Origin: Mercurialis annua
Taxonomy: Eukaryota > Streptophyta > Magnoliopsida > Malpighiales > Euphorbiaceae
DNA length: 64,000 nt
NCBI RefSeq assembly: GCF_937616625.2
Contig: NC_065576.1
Coordinates: forward strand, 28,579,128 to 28,643,127
Reading direction: 5' to 3'
The notes under the pieces are model-generated. The model was not told where the DNA came from and made no database searches. It saw nothing but the letters and a program-made list of their open reading frames with translations. Both the position numbers and the translations under genes were made by a program. Positions 12,791-25,640 of the stretch are shown one piece after another; within the stretch, counting starts at the first letter, position 1; every line of letters starts with the position of its first letter.

Positions 12791-15700
12791 TTTCGTAACG
12801 TTTTAAACGTTTGGCTTAAATCGCTACAAAGGTGAAATGTTAGAATTTGTTTCGTAACGATTTAACCGTTTGGCTTAAATCGCCAAAAAGGTGAAACGTT
12901 TGTATTTGTTTCGTAACGTTTAAAGCGTTTCGATTTGTTTTCGTAACGTTTTAAACATTTGGCTTAAATCGCTAAAAAGATGAAACATTAGGATTTGTTT
13001 CATAGAATTTTAAGTATTTGCCTTTAATTGCTAAAAAGGTGAAACGTTAGGATTTATTTCGTAACTTTTTAAACGATTGTATTAGTTTCGCAACGTTTTG
13101 AAAGTTTGGCTTATATCGCTAATAAGGTGAAAGTTTAGAATTTGTTTCGTAATGTTTTAAACGTTTGGCTTAAATCTCGAAAAAGGGGAATTATTAGGAT
13201 TTATTTCGTAATATTTTAAGCGTTTGGATTTGTTTCGTAACGTTTTAAACGTTTGTCTTAAATAGCTAAAAAGGTGAAATGTTTGGATTTGTTTCGTAAT
13301 ATCTTAATTGTTTGGCTTAAATTGTGAAAAATGTTAAACGTTTGGATTTGTTTCATAACGTTTTAAATGTTTGGATTTGTTTCGTAACGTTTTAAACGTT
13401 TGGATTGTTTCGTAACGTATTAAACGTTTGGCTGAATCGCTAAAAAGGGGAAACGTTAGGATTTGTTTCATAATATTTTAAACGTTTGGCTTAAATCGTT
13501 AAAAAGGAGAAACATTAGGATTTGTTTCGTAGCGTTTTAAACGTTTAGATTTGTTTCGCAAAGTTTTGAACGTTTAGCATAAATAGCTAAAAAGTTGAAA
13601 CGTTTGGATTTGTTTCGTAACATTTTAAACATTTGGATTTGTTTCGTAACGTTTTAAACTTTTGGCTTAAATCGCTAAAAAGGTAAAATGTTAGAATCTG
13701 TTTCGTAATGATTTAACCGTTTGGCTTAAATCGCTAAAAAGGTGAAACGTTTGTATTTTTTTCGTAACGTTTTAAGCGTTTGGATTTGTTTTTGTAACGT
13801 TTTAAACATTTGGCTTAAATCGTTAAAACGGTGAAACGTTAGGATTTGTTTCGTAACGTTTTAAACATTTGGATTAGTTTCGTTATGTTTTAAACGTTTG
13901 GCTTAAATCCCTAGGAACGCAAAACATTTGAACTTATTTTCGTACCGTTTTAAACGTCTGGCTTAAATAGCTAAAAAGGTCAAGCGTTAGGATTTGTTTC
14001 TTAACGTTTTAAACGTTTGGCTTAAATTGCTAAAAAGGTGAAATGTTAGAATTTGTTTGGTACCGTTTTAAATGTTTGGATTTGTTTCGCAATATTTTAA
14101 TTATTGGCTAAATTACAAAAAAGGTTAAACGTTTGGATTTGTTTCATAACGTTTTAAATGTTTGGATTTGTTTCGTAGCGCTTTAAATTTTTGTATTTGT
14201 TTCGGAACGTATTAAACGTTTGGCTTAAATCGTCAAAAAGGGGAAACATTAGGATTTGTTTCGTAGCGTATTAAACATTTAGATTTGTTTCGTAACGTTT
14301 TAAATGTTTAGCATAAATAGCTAAAAAGGTGAAACGTTTGGATTTGTTTCGTAACGTTTTAAACATTTGGATTTGCTTCGTAACGTTTTAAACGTTTGGC
14401 TCAAATCGCTAAAAAGGCGAAACGTTAAGATTTGTTTCGTAACGTTTTAAACGTTTGGCTTAAATCGCTACAAAGGTGAAATGTTAGAATTTGTTTCGTA
14501 ACGATTTAACCGTTTGGCTTAAATCGCCAAAAAGGTGAAACGTTTGTATTTGTTTCGTAACGTTTAAAGCGTTTCGATTTGTTTTCGTAACGTTTTAAAC
14601 ATTTGGCTTAAATCGCTAAAAAGATGAAACATTAGGATTTGTTTCATAGAATTTTAAGTGTTTGCCTTTAATTGCTAAAAAGGTGAAACGTTAGGATTTA
14701 TTTCGTAACTTTTTAAACGATTGTATTAGTTTCGCAACGTTTTGAAAGTTTGGCTTATATCGCTAATAAGGTGAAAGTTTAGAATTTGTTTCGTAATGTT
14801 TTAAACGTTTGGCTTAAATCTCGAAAAAGGGGAATTATTAGGATTTATTTCGTAATGTTTTAAGCGTTTGGATTTGTTTCGTAACGTTTTAAACGTTTGT
14901 CTTAAATAGCTAAAAAGGTGAAATGTTAGGATTTGTTCCGTAACTTTTTAAATGTTTGGCTTAAATCGCTAAAAAGGTGAAGCGTTTGGATTTACTTCGT
15001 AAGTTTTAAACGTTTGACTTAAATCGCTAAAAAGTTGAAACTTTAGGATTTGTTTCGTAACGTTTTAAACGTTTGGCTTAAATCGCTAAAAGGGGAAACG
15101 TTTGGATATGTTTTGTAATGTTTTAAACGTTTGGATTTATTTAGTAACGTTTTAAATGTCTGGATTAAATTGATAAAGATGTGAGACGTAAGGATTTGTT
15201 TCTTAACTCTTTAAACGTTTGACATAAATCGCTAAAAAGGTGTAACATTAGGATTTGTTTCGTAACTTGTAGATTTGTTTCGTATCGTTTTAGACGTTTG
15301 GCTTTAATAGCTAAAAAGGAGAAATGTTATGATTGTTTCGTAACGTTTTCAACGTTTTGATTTGTCCCGGTAACTTTTTAAACGTTTGGCTTAAATAGCA
15401 CAAAAGTTAGAACATTTGGATTTGTTTGAAACGTTTGGCTTGAATAGCTACAAAAGTGAAATGTTTGGATTTGTTTCGTTATGTTTTAAATGTTTAGCTT
15501 AAATCTCAAAAAGGTGAAATGATAAGATTTCTTTCCTAACGTTTTAAACATTTAGATTAAATTGCTAAAAAGGTAGAACGTTAGGATTTGTTTCGTAACG
15601 TTTTAAACGTTTGGATTGGTTTCGTAACGTTTTAAACGTTTGGATTTGTTTCGTATCGTTTTAAACGTTTGGATTTGTTTTCGTAACGTTTTATGCGCTT

Positions 15701-18345
15701 GGCTTATATAGCTAAAAAGGTGAAACGTTAGGATTTGTTTCGTAACGTTTTAAACGTTAGGATTTGTTTCGTAATGTTTTAAATATTTGGATTAGTTTGT
15801 ATCGTTTTGAACGTTTGGATTAAATCGCTAAATAGTTGAAACGTTTGGATTTGTTTCGTATCGCAATAAATGTTTGGATTTGTTTTCGTAACATTTTAAA
15901 CGTTTGGCTTAAATCGCGAAAGGTGAAACGTTAGGATTTGTTTTGTAACGTTTTAAACGCTACAATTTGTTTTGTAACATTTTAAACGTTTGGATTTGTT
16001 TCGTAGCATTTTAAACATTTGGATTCAATCGCAAAAGAGGTGAAACGTTAGGATTTGTTTCATAACGTTTTAAACGTTTGGCTTAAATCGCTAAGAAGGT
16101 GGAAGATTAGGATTTGTTTCGTAATGTTTTGAACGTTTTGATTAGTTTCGTAACGTTATAAACGTTTGGATTAAATCGCTAAAAAGTTGAAACATTTGGA
16201 TTTGTTTTCGTAATGTTTTATACGTTTGGCTTAAATAACTAAAAAGGTAAAACGTTAGGATTTTTTTCGTAACGTTTTAAACGCTTGAATTTGTTTTGCA
16301 ACGTTTAAAACGTTAGAATTTGTTTCGTAACATTTTAAACATTTGGCCTAAATCGCTATGAAGGTGGAAGATTAGGATTTGTTTCGTAACGCTTCAAACG
16401 TTTGGATTTGTTTTCGTATAGTTTTAAATGTTTGTCTTAAATCGCTGAAAAGTTGAAATGTTTGGACTTGTTTCGTAACGTTTTAAACGTTTCGATTAGT
16501 TTCGTAAAGTTTTAAACATTTGGCTTAAATCGCTAAAAAGGCAAAACGTTTGAATTTGTTTTCGAAACGTTTTAAACATCTGGCTTAAATCGCTAAAAAG
16601 GTCAAGCGTTAGGATTTTTTCGTAACGTTCTAAAAGTTTGGCTGAAAATGCTAAAAAGGCGAAACATTGGAATTTGTTTGGTACCGTTTAAATGTTGGGA
16701 TTTATTTCGTAACGTTTTAATTATTGGCTTAAATTGCTAAAAAGGTTAAACGTTTTAATTTGTTTCATAACGTTTTAAATGTTTGAATTTATTTTGAAAC
16801 ATTTTAGACGTTTGGATTTGTTTCGTAACATATTAAATGTTTGGCTTAAATCGCTAAAAAGGTGAAACGTTAGAATTTGTTTGGTAAAGTTTTAAATGTT
16901 TGGATTTGTTTCGTAATGTTTGAATTGTTTGGCTTAAATTGCTAAAAAGGTTAAACGTTTAGATTTGTTTCCTGACGTTTTAAATGTTTGGATTTGTTTC
17001 GTAACGTTTTTAACGTTTGGATTTGTTTTGTAACGTTTTACACGTTTGGCTTAAATTGCTAAAAAGATGAAACATTAGAATTTGTTTCGTAACGTTTTAA
17101 ACGTTTGGCTTCGCAAAAAAGGGGAAACGTTAGGATTTTTTTTGTAACATTTTAAACGTTTGGATTTGTTTGGTAACTGTTTAAATGTTTGGTATAAATA
17201 GCTAATAAGGTGAAACGTTAGGATTTATTTCGTAACGTTTTAAACATTTCGATTTGTTTCGTAACGTTTTAAACGTTTGGCATAAATCACTAAAAAGGCG
17301 AAACGTTTAGATTTGTTTCATAACGTTTTAAACGTTAGGCTTAAATCGCTAAAAAGATGAAAAGTTAGGATTTATTTTGTAACGTTTTAAACGTTTGGAT
17401 TAGTTCCGTAACATTTTAACCGTTTGGCTTAAATAAGCTAAAAAGGTGAAACCTTCGGATTTGTTTTTGTAACGTTTTATACATTTGGCTTAAATCGCTA
17501 GAAATGTTAAACGTTAGCATAAATAGCTAAAAAGGTGAAACGTTTGGATTTGTTTCGTAACGTTTTAAACATTTGGATTTGCTTCGTAACGTTTTAAACG
17601 TTTGGCTCAAATCGCTAAAAAGGCGAAACGTTAAGATTTGTTTCGTAACGTTTTAAACGTTTGGCTTAAATCGCTACAAAGGTGAAATGTTAGAATTTGT
17701 TTCGTAACGATTTAACCGTTTGGCCTAAATCGCCAAAAAGGTGAAACGTTTGTATTTGTTTCGTAACGTTTAAAGCGTTTCGATTTGTTTTCGTAACGTT
17801 TTAAACATTTGGCTTAAATCGCTAAAAAGATGAAACATTAGGATTTGTTTCATAGAATTTTAAGTGTTTGCCTTTAATTGCTAAAAAGGTGAAACGTTAG
17901 GATTTATTTCGTAACGTTTTAAACGATTGTATTAGTTTCGCAACGTTTTGAAAGTTTGGCTTATATCGCTAATAAGGTGAAAGTTTAGAATTTGTTTCGT
18001 AATGTTTTAAACGTTTGGCTTAAATCTCTAAAAAGGGGAATTATTAGGATTTATTTCGTAATGTTTTAAGCGTTTGGATTTGTTTCGTAACGTTTCAAAC
18101 GTTTGTCTTAAATAGCTAAAAAGGTGAAATGTTAGGATTTGTTCCGTAACTTTTTAAATGTTTGGCTTAAATCGCTAAAAAGGTGAAGCGTTTGGATTTA
18201 CTTCGTAAGTTTTAAACGTTTGACTTAAATCGCTAAAAAGTTGAAACTTTAGGATTTGTTTCGTAACGTTTTAAACGTTTGGCTTAAATCGCTAAAAGGG
18301 GAAACGTTTGGATATGTTTTGTAATGTTTTAAACGTTTGGATTTA
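6795..18345. repeat. Transposed block pair 6795-7620 / 17516-18345 (offset 10,721)
   Basis: About 830 bp at 6795-7620 reappears at 17516-18345 with a constant offset of 10,721 bp at the markers I checked. The two copies share variants that neighbouring block copies lack, such as GGCCTAAATCGCC and GTTTCAAACGTTTGTC (7371 and 18092). The second copy interrupts a longer block otherwise colinear with 23.8-24.2 kb. It begins at a junction near 17515 and ends near 18360, where the sequence switches to the TTCGC-type monomer block. This suggests gene conversion or double-strand-break repair using a distant template in the array. Confidence 0.75.
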
Positions 18346-21300
18346 TTTAGTAACGTTTTAAACGTTTGGCTTCGCAAAAAAGGGGAAACGTTAGGATTTT
18401 TTTTGTAACATTTTAAACGTTTGGATTTGTTTCGTAACTGTTTAAATGTTTGGTATAAATAGCTAATAAGGTGAAACGTTAGGATTTGTTTCGTAACGTT
18501 TTAAACATTTCGATTTGTTTCGTAACGTTTTAAACGTTTGGCATAAATCACTAAAAAGGCGAAACGTTTAGATTTGTTTCATAACGTTTTAAAGTTAGGC
18601 TTAAATCGCTAAAAAGATGAAAAGTTAGGATTTATTTTGTAACGTGTTAAACGTTTGGATTAGTTCCGTAACATTTTAACTGTTTGGCTTAAATAAGCTA
18701 AAAAGGTGAAACGTTTGGATTTGTTTTTGTAACGTTTTATACATTTGGCTTAAATCGCTAGAAATGTTAAACGTTAGGATTTGTTTCGTACGTTTTAAAT
18801 ATTTAGCTTCAATCGCTAAAAAGGTGAAACGTTTGTATTAGTTTCACAACGTTTTAAACGTTTAGCTTAAATTTCAAAAAAAGGTGAAACGTTTGGATTT
18901 ATTTTGTAACGTTTTAAACGTCTGACTTAAATCGCTAAAAAGGTGAAACAATAGGATTTGTTTCGTAACTTTTTCAACGTTTTATACATTTGGCTTAAAT
19001 CGCTAGAAATGTTAAACGTTAGGATTTGTTTCGTAAGTTTTAAACGTTTGGCTTAAATCGCTGAAAAGGTGAAACGTTAAGATTTGTTTTGTAACGTTTT
19101 AAACGATTGGCTTAAAGCTAAAAAGGGGAAACGTTGGGATTTGTTTCGTAACATTTTAAACGTTTGGCTTCAATCGCTAAAAAGGTGAAACGTTAGGATT
19201 TGTTTCGCAACATTTTAAACATTTGGATTAGTTTTGTAACGTATTAAACATTTGCCTTAAATCGCTTAAAAGGTGAAATATTTGGATTTGTTCTTGTAAC
19301 GTTTTAAACGTTTGGCTTAAATTACTAAAAAGGTGCAACGTTAGGATTTGTTTCATAACGTTTTAAACGTTTGGATTTGTTTTGTAACGTTTTAAGCGTT
19401 TCGATTTCTTTCGTAACGTTTTAAACGTTTAGCTTAAATCGCTAAAAAGGTGAAACATTAAGATTTATTTCGTAATGTTTCAAACTTTGGATTAGTTTCG
19501 TAACTTTTTAAATGTTTGGCTTAAATCGCTAAAAAGGGAATCGTTTGAATTTGTTTAAACGTTTGGATTTGTTTTCGTAACGTTTTAAATGCTTGGCTTA
19601 AATCGTTGAAAAGGTGAAACGTTTGGATTTGTTTCATAACGTTTTAAACGTTTGGCTTCAATTGCTAAAAAGGTGAAACGTTAAACTTTGTTTGGTACCG
19701 TTTAAATGTTTGGAATTGTTTCATAACATTTAAATTATTGGCTTAAATTGCAAAAAAGGTTAAACGTTTGGATTTGTTTCACAACGTTTTAAATGTTTTG
19801 ATTTGTATCGTAACTTTTTAAATGTTTGGATTTGTTTGGTAACGTATTAAACTTTTGGCTTAAATCGCTAAAAAGGTGAAATCTTAGGATTTGTTTGGTA
19901 ACGTTATAAATGTTTGGATTTGTTTCGTAATATCTTAATTGTTTGGCTTAAATTGTGAAAAATGTTAAACGTTTGGATTTGTTTCATAACGTTTTAAATG
20001 TTTGGATTTGTTTCGTAACGTTTTAAACGTTTGGATTGTTTCGTAACGTATTAAACGTTTGGCTGAATCGCCAAAAGGGGAAACGTTAGGATTTGTTTCA
20101 TAATGTTTTAAACGTTTGGCTTAAATCGTTAAAAAGGAGAAACATTAGGATTTGTTTCGTAGCGTTTTAAACGTTTAGATTTGTTTCGCAAAGTTTTAAA
20201 CGTTTAGCATAAATAGCTAAAAAGTTGAAACGTTTGGATTTGTTTCGTAACATTTTAAACATTTGGATTTGTTTCGTAACGTTTTAAACTTTTGGCTTAA
20301 ATCGCTAAAAAGGTAAAATGTTAGAATCTGTTTCGTAATGATTTAACCGTTTGGCTTAAATCGCTAAAAAGGTGAAACGTTTGTATTTTTTTCGTAACGT
20401 TTTAAGCGTTTGGATTTGTTTTTGTAACGTTTTAAACATTTGGCTTAAATCGTTAAAACGGTGAAACGTTAGGATTTGTTTCGTAACGTTTTAAACATTT
20501 GGATTAGTTTCGTTACGTTTTAAACGTTTGGCTTAAATCCCTAGGAACGCAAAACATTTGAACTTATTTTCGTACCGTTTTAAACGTCTGGCTTAAATAG
20601 CTAAAAATGTCAAGCGTTAGGATTTGTTTCTTAACGTTTTAAACGTTTGGCTTAAATTGCTAAAAAGGTGAAATGTTAGAATTTGTTTGGTACCGTTTTA
20701 AATGTTTGGATTTGTTTCGCAACATTTTAATTATTGGCTAAATTACAAAAAAGGTTAAACGTTTGGATTTGTTTCATAACGTTTTAAATGTTTGGATTTG
20801 TTTCGTAGCGCTTTAAATTTTTGTATTTGTTTCGGAACGTATTAAACGTTTGGCTTAAATCGTCAAAAAGGGGAAACATTAGGATTTGTTTCGTAGCGTA
20901 TTAAACGTTTAGATTTGTTTCGTAACGTTTTAAATGTTTAGCATAAATAGCTAAAAAGGTGAAACGTTTGGATTTGTTTCGTAACGTTTTAAACATTTGG
21001 ATTTGCTTCGTAACGTTTTAAACGTTTGGCTCAAATCGCTAAAAAGGCGAAACGTTAAGATTTGTTTCATAACGTTTTAAACGTTTGGCTTAAATCGCTA
21101 CAAAGGTGAAATGTTAGAATTTGTTTCGTAACGATTTAACCGTTTGGCTTAAATCGCCAAAAAGGTGAAACGTTTGTATTTGTTTCGTAACGTTTAAAGC
21201 GTTTCGATTTGTTTTCGTAACGTTTTAAACATTTGGCTTAAATCGCTAAAAAGATGAAACATTAGGATTTGTTTCATAGAATTTTAAGTATTTGCCTTTA

Positions 21301-21500
21301 ATTGCTAAAAAGGTGAAACGTTAGGATTTATTTCGTAACTTTTTAAACGATTGTATTAGTTTCGCAACGTTTTGAAAGTTTGGCTTATATCGCTAATAAG
21401 GTGAAAGTTTAGAATTTGTTTCGTAATGTTTTAAACGTTTGGCTTAAATCTCGAAAAAGGGGAATTATTAGGATTTATTTCGTAATGTTTTAAGCGTTTG
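9651..21500. repeat. Higher-order duplication inside array 1 (offset about 8.71 kb)
   Basis: The series starting with the shortened GGCTTCGC monomer at 9651 recurs at about 18367 and stays colinear, at an offset of 8711 to 8715, to about 12.7/21.4 kb. The CCCTAGG marker at 11824 matches 20539. The local 441-bp tandem duplication near 12.4-13.2 kb is present only in the left copy, so it arose after the large duplication or was lost from the right copy. Confidence 0.75.
12345..13226. repeat. 441-bp tandem duplication
   Basis: Two consecutive copies, about 12345-12785 and 12786-13226, carry the same monomer series. The GCTACAAAGG variant lies at 12381 and 12822, giving a period of 441 bp, or fifteen monomers. 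Very few differences separate them, so the duplication is recent compared with the average divergence between monomers. Confidence 0.8.
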
Positions 21501-24175
21501 GATTTGTTTCGTAACGTTTTAAACGTTTGTCTTAAATAGCTAAAAAGGTGAAATGTTAGGATTTGTTCCGTAACTTTTTAAATGTTTGGCTTAAATCGCT
21601 AAAAAGGTAAAGCGTTTGGATTTACTTCGTAAGTTTTAAACGTTTGACTTAAATCGCTAAAAAGTTGAAACTTTAGGATTTGTTTCGTAACGTTTTAAAC
21701 GTTTGGCTTAAATCGCTAAAAGGGGAAACGTTTGGATATGTTTTGTAACGTTTTAAACGTTTGGATTTATTTAGTAACGTTTTAAATGTCTGGATTAAAT
21801 TGATAAAGATGTGAGACGTAAGGATTTGTTTCTTAACTCTTTAAACGTTTGACATAAATCGCTAAAAAGGTGTAACATTAGGATTTGTTTCGTAACTTGT
21901 AGATTTGTTTCGTATCGTTTTAGACATTTGGCTTTAATAGCTAAAAAGGAGAAATGTTATGATTGTTTCGTAACGTTTTCAACGTTTTGATTTGTCCCGG
22001 TAACTTTTTAAACGTTTGGCTTAAATAGCACAAAAGTTAGAACATTTGGATTTGTTTGAAACGTTTGGCTTAAATAGCTACAAAAGTGAAATGTTTGGAT
22101 TTGTTTCGTTATGTTTTAAACGTTTAGCTTAAATCTCAAAAAGGTGAAATGTTAAGATTTCTTTCCTAACGTTTTAAACATTTAGATTAAATTGCTAAAA
22201 AGGTAGAACGTTAGGATTTGTTTCGTAACGTTTTAAACGTTTGGATTGGTTTCGTAACGTTTTAAACGTTTGGATTAAATCGCTAAAAAGGTGAAACGTT
22301 TGGATTTGTTTCGTATCGTTTTAAACGTTTGGATTTGTTTTCGTAACGTTTTATGCGCTTGGCTTATATAGCTAAAAAGGTGAAACGTTAGGATTTGTTT
22401 CGTAACGTTTTAAACGTTTGGATTTGTTTCGTAATGTTTTAAATGTTTGGATTAGTTTGTATCGTTTTGTACGTTTGGATTAAATCGCTAAATAGTTGAA
22501 ACGTTTGGATTTGTTTCGTATCGCAATAAATGTTTGGATTTGTTTTCGTAACATTTTAAACGTTTGGCTTAAATCGCGAAAGGTGAAACGTTAGGATTTG
22601 TTTTGTAACGTTTTAAACGCTACAATTTGTTTTGTAACATTTTAAACGTTTGGATTTGTTTCGTAGCATTTTAAACATTTGGATTCAATCGCAAAAGAGG
22701 TGAAACGTTAGGATTTGTTTCATAACGTTTTAAACGCTTGGCTTAAATCGCTAAGAAGGTGGAAGATTAGGATTTGTTTCGTAATGTTTTGAACGTTTTG
22801 ATTAGTTTCGTAACGTTATAAACGTTGGGATTAAATCGCTAAAAAGTTGAAACATTTGGATTTGTTTTCGTAATGTTTTATACGTTTGGCTTAAATAACT
22901 AAAAAGGTAAAACGTTAGGATTTTTTTCGTAACGTTTTAAACGCTTGAATTTGTTTTGCAACGTTTAAAACGTTAGAATTTGTTTCGTAACATTTTAAAC
23001 ATTTGGCCTAAATCGCTATGAAGGTGGAAGATTAGGATTTGTTTCGTAACGCTTCAAACGTTTGGATTTGTTTTCGTATAGTTTTAAATGTTTGTCTTAA
23101 ATCGCTGAAAAGTTGAAATGTTTGGACTTGTTTCGTAACGTTTTAAACGTTTCGATTAGTTTCGTAAAGTTTTAAACATTTGGCTTAAATCGCTAAAAAG
23201 GCAAAACGTTTGAATTTATTTTCGAAACGTTTTAAACATCTGGCTTAAATCGCTAAAAAGGTCAAGCGTTAGGATTTTTTCGTAACGTTCTAAAAGTTTG
23301 GCTGAAAATGCTAAAAAGGCGAAACATTGGAATTTGTTTGGTACCGTTTAAATGTTGGGATTTATTTCGTAACGTTTTAATTATTGGCTTAAATTGCTAA
23401 AAAGGTTAAACGTTTTAATTTGTTTCATAACGTTTTAAATGTTTGAATTTATTTTGAAACATTTTAGACGTTTGGATTTGTTTCGTAACATATTAAATGT
23501 TTGGCTTAAATCGCTAAAAAGGTGAAACGTTAGAATTTGTTTGGTAAAGTTTTAAATGTTTGGATTTGTTTCGTAATGTTTGAATTGTTTGGCTTAAATT
23601 GCTAAAAAGGTTAAACGTTTAGATTTGTTTCCTGACGTTTTAAATGTTTGGATTTGTTTCGTAACGTTTTTAACGTTTGGATTTGTTTTGTAACGTTTTA
23701 CACGTTTGGCTTAAATTGCTAAAAAGATGAAACATTAGAATTTGTTTCGTAACGTTTTAAACGTTTGGCTTCGCAAAAAAGGGGAAACGTTAGGATTTTT
23801 TTTGTAACATTTTAAACGTTTGGATTTGTTTGGTAACTGTTTAAATGTTTGGTATAAATAGCTAATAAGGTGAAACGTTAGGATTTGTTTCGTAACGTTT
23901 TAAACATTTCGATTTGTTTCGTAACGTTTTAAACGTTTGGCATAAATCACTAAAAAGGCGAAACGTTTAGATTTGTTTCATAACGTTTTAAACGTTAGGC
24001 TTAAATCGCTAAAAAGATGAAAAGTTAGGATTTATTTTGTAACGTTTTAAACGTTTGGATTAGTTCCGTAACATTTTAACCGTTTGGCTTAAATAAGCTA
24101 AAAAGGTGAAACGTTCGGATTTGTTTTTGTAACGTTTTATACATTCGGCTTAAATAGCTAGAAATGTTAAACGTT
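13250..24175. repeat. 6.6-kb higher-order unit, two near-identical copies
   Basis: About 4.3 kb at 13250-17515 matches 19880-24175. The offset is exactly 6630 bp at 14041/20671 and at the TTTGTCCCGG marker (15361/21991), then 6660 bp at 16681/23341. The step of 30 bp is a single B-type monomer missing from the left copy near 15640. Differences are sparse. This is the clearest higher-order repeat of the array. Confidence 0.85.
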
Positions 24176-25640
24176 AGGATTTGTTTCGTACGTTTTAAAT
24201 GTTTAGCTTCAATCGCTAAAAAGGTGAAATGTTTGTATTAGTTTCGCAACGTTTTAAACGTTTAGCTTAAATTTCAAAAAAAGGTGAAACGTTTGGATTT
24301 ACTTTGTAACGTTTTAAACGTCTGACTTAAATCGCTAAAAAGGTGAAATAATAGGATTTGTTTCGTAACTTTTTCAACGTTTCACTTAAATCGCTAAAAG
24401 GCGAAACGTTTGAATTTGTTTTCGAAACGTTTTAAACATCTGGCTTAAATCGCTATAAAGGCAAAACGTTTGAATTTGTTTTCGAAACGTTTTAAACATC
24501 TGGCTTAAATCGCTAAAAAAGGTCAAGCGTTAGGATTTTTTCGTAACGTTCTAAAAGTTTGGCTGAAAATGCTAAAAAGGCGAAACATTGGAATTTGTTT
24601 GGTACCATTTAAATGTTGGGATTTATTTCGTAACGTTTTAATTATTGGCTTAAATTGCTAAAAAGGTTAAACGTTTTGATTTGTTTCATAACGTTTTAAA
24701 TGTTTCAATTTATTTTGAAACATTTTAGACGTTTGGATTTGTTTCGTAACATATTAAATGTTTGGCTTAAATCGCTAAAAAGGTGAAACGTTAGAATTTG
24801 TTTGGTAAAGTTTTAAATGTTTGGATTTGTTTCGTAATGTTTGAATTGTTTGGCTTAAATTGCTAAAAAGGTTAAACGTTTAGATTTGTTTCCTGACGTT
24901 TTAAATGTTTGGATTTGTTTCGTAACGTTTTTAACGTTTGGATTTGTTTTGTAACGTTTTACACGTTTGGCTTAAATTGCTAAAAAGATGAAACATTAGA
25001 ATTTGTTTCGTAACGTTTTAAACGTTTGGCTTCGCAAAAAAGGGGAAACGTTAGGATTTTTTTTGTAACATTTTAAACGTTTGGATTTGTTTTGTAACTG
25101 TTTAAATGTTTGGTATAAATAGCTAATAAGGTGAAACGTTAGGATTTGTTTCGTAACGTTTTAAACATTTCGATTTGTTTCGTAACGTTTTAAACGTTTG
25201 GCATAAATCACTAAAAAGGCGAAACGTTTAGATTTGTTTCATAACGTTTTAAACGTTAGGCTTAAATCGCTAAAAAGATGAAAAGTTAGGATTTATTTTG
25301 TAACGTTTTAAACGTTTGGATTAGTTCCGTAACATTTTAACCGTTTGGCTTAAATAAGCTAAAAAGGTGAAACGTTTGGATTTGTTTTTGTAATGTTTTA
25401 ATCATTTGGCTTAAATCGCTAGAAATGTTAAACCTTAGGATTTGTTTCCTACGTTTTAAATATTTAGCTTCAATCGCTAAAAAGGTGAAACGTTTGTATT
25501 AGTTTCGCAACGTTTTAAACGTTTAGCTTAAATTTCAAAAAAGGTGAAACGTTTGTATTTATTTCGTAACGTTTTAAACGTCTGACTTAAATCGCTAAAA
25601 AGGTGAAACATTAGGATTTGTTTCGTAACTTTTTCAACGT
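23210..25640. repeat. 1.26-kb tandem duplication
   Basis: The segment about 23210-24380 is followed by a second copy at about 24470-25640. The GGCTTCGC shortened monomer at 23767 matches 25028, an offset of 1261 bp. A third, more diverged version lies at about 26560-27830, where the monomer is full length (GGCTTAAATCGC). The 9-bp shortening therefore happened in the lineage of the amplified blocks. Confidence 0.75.
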
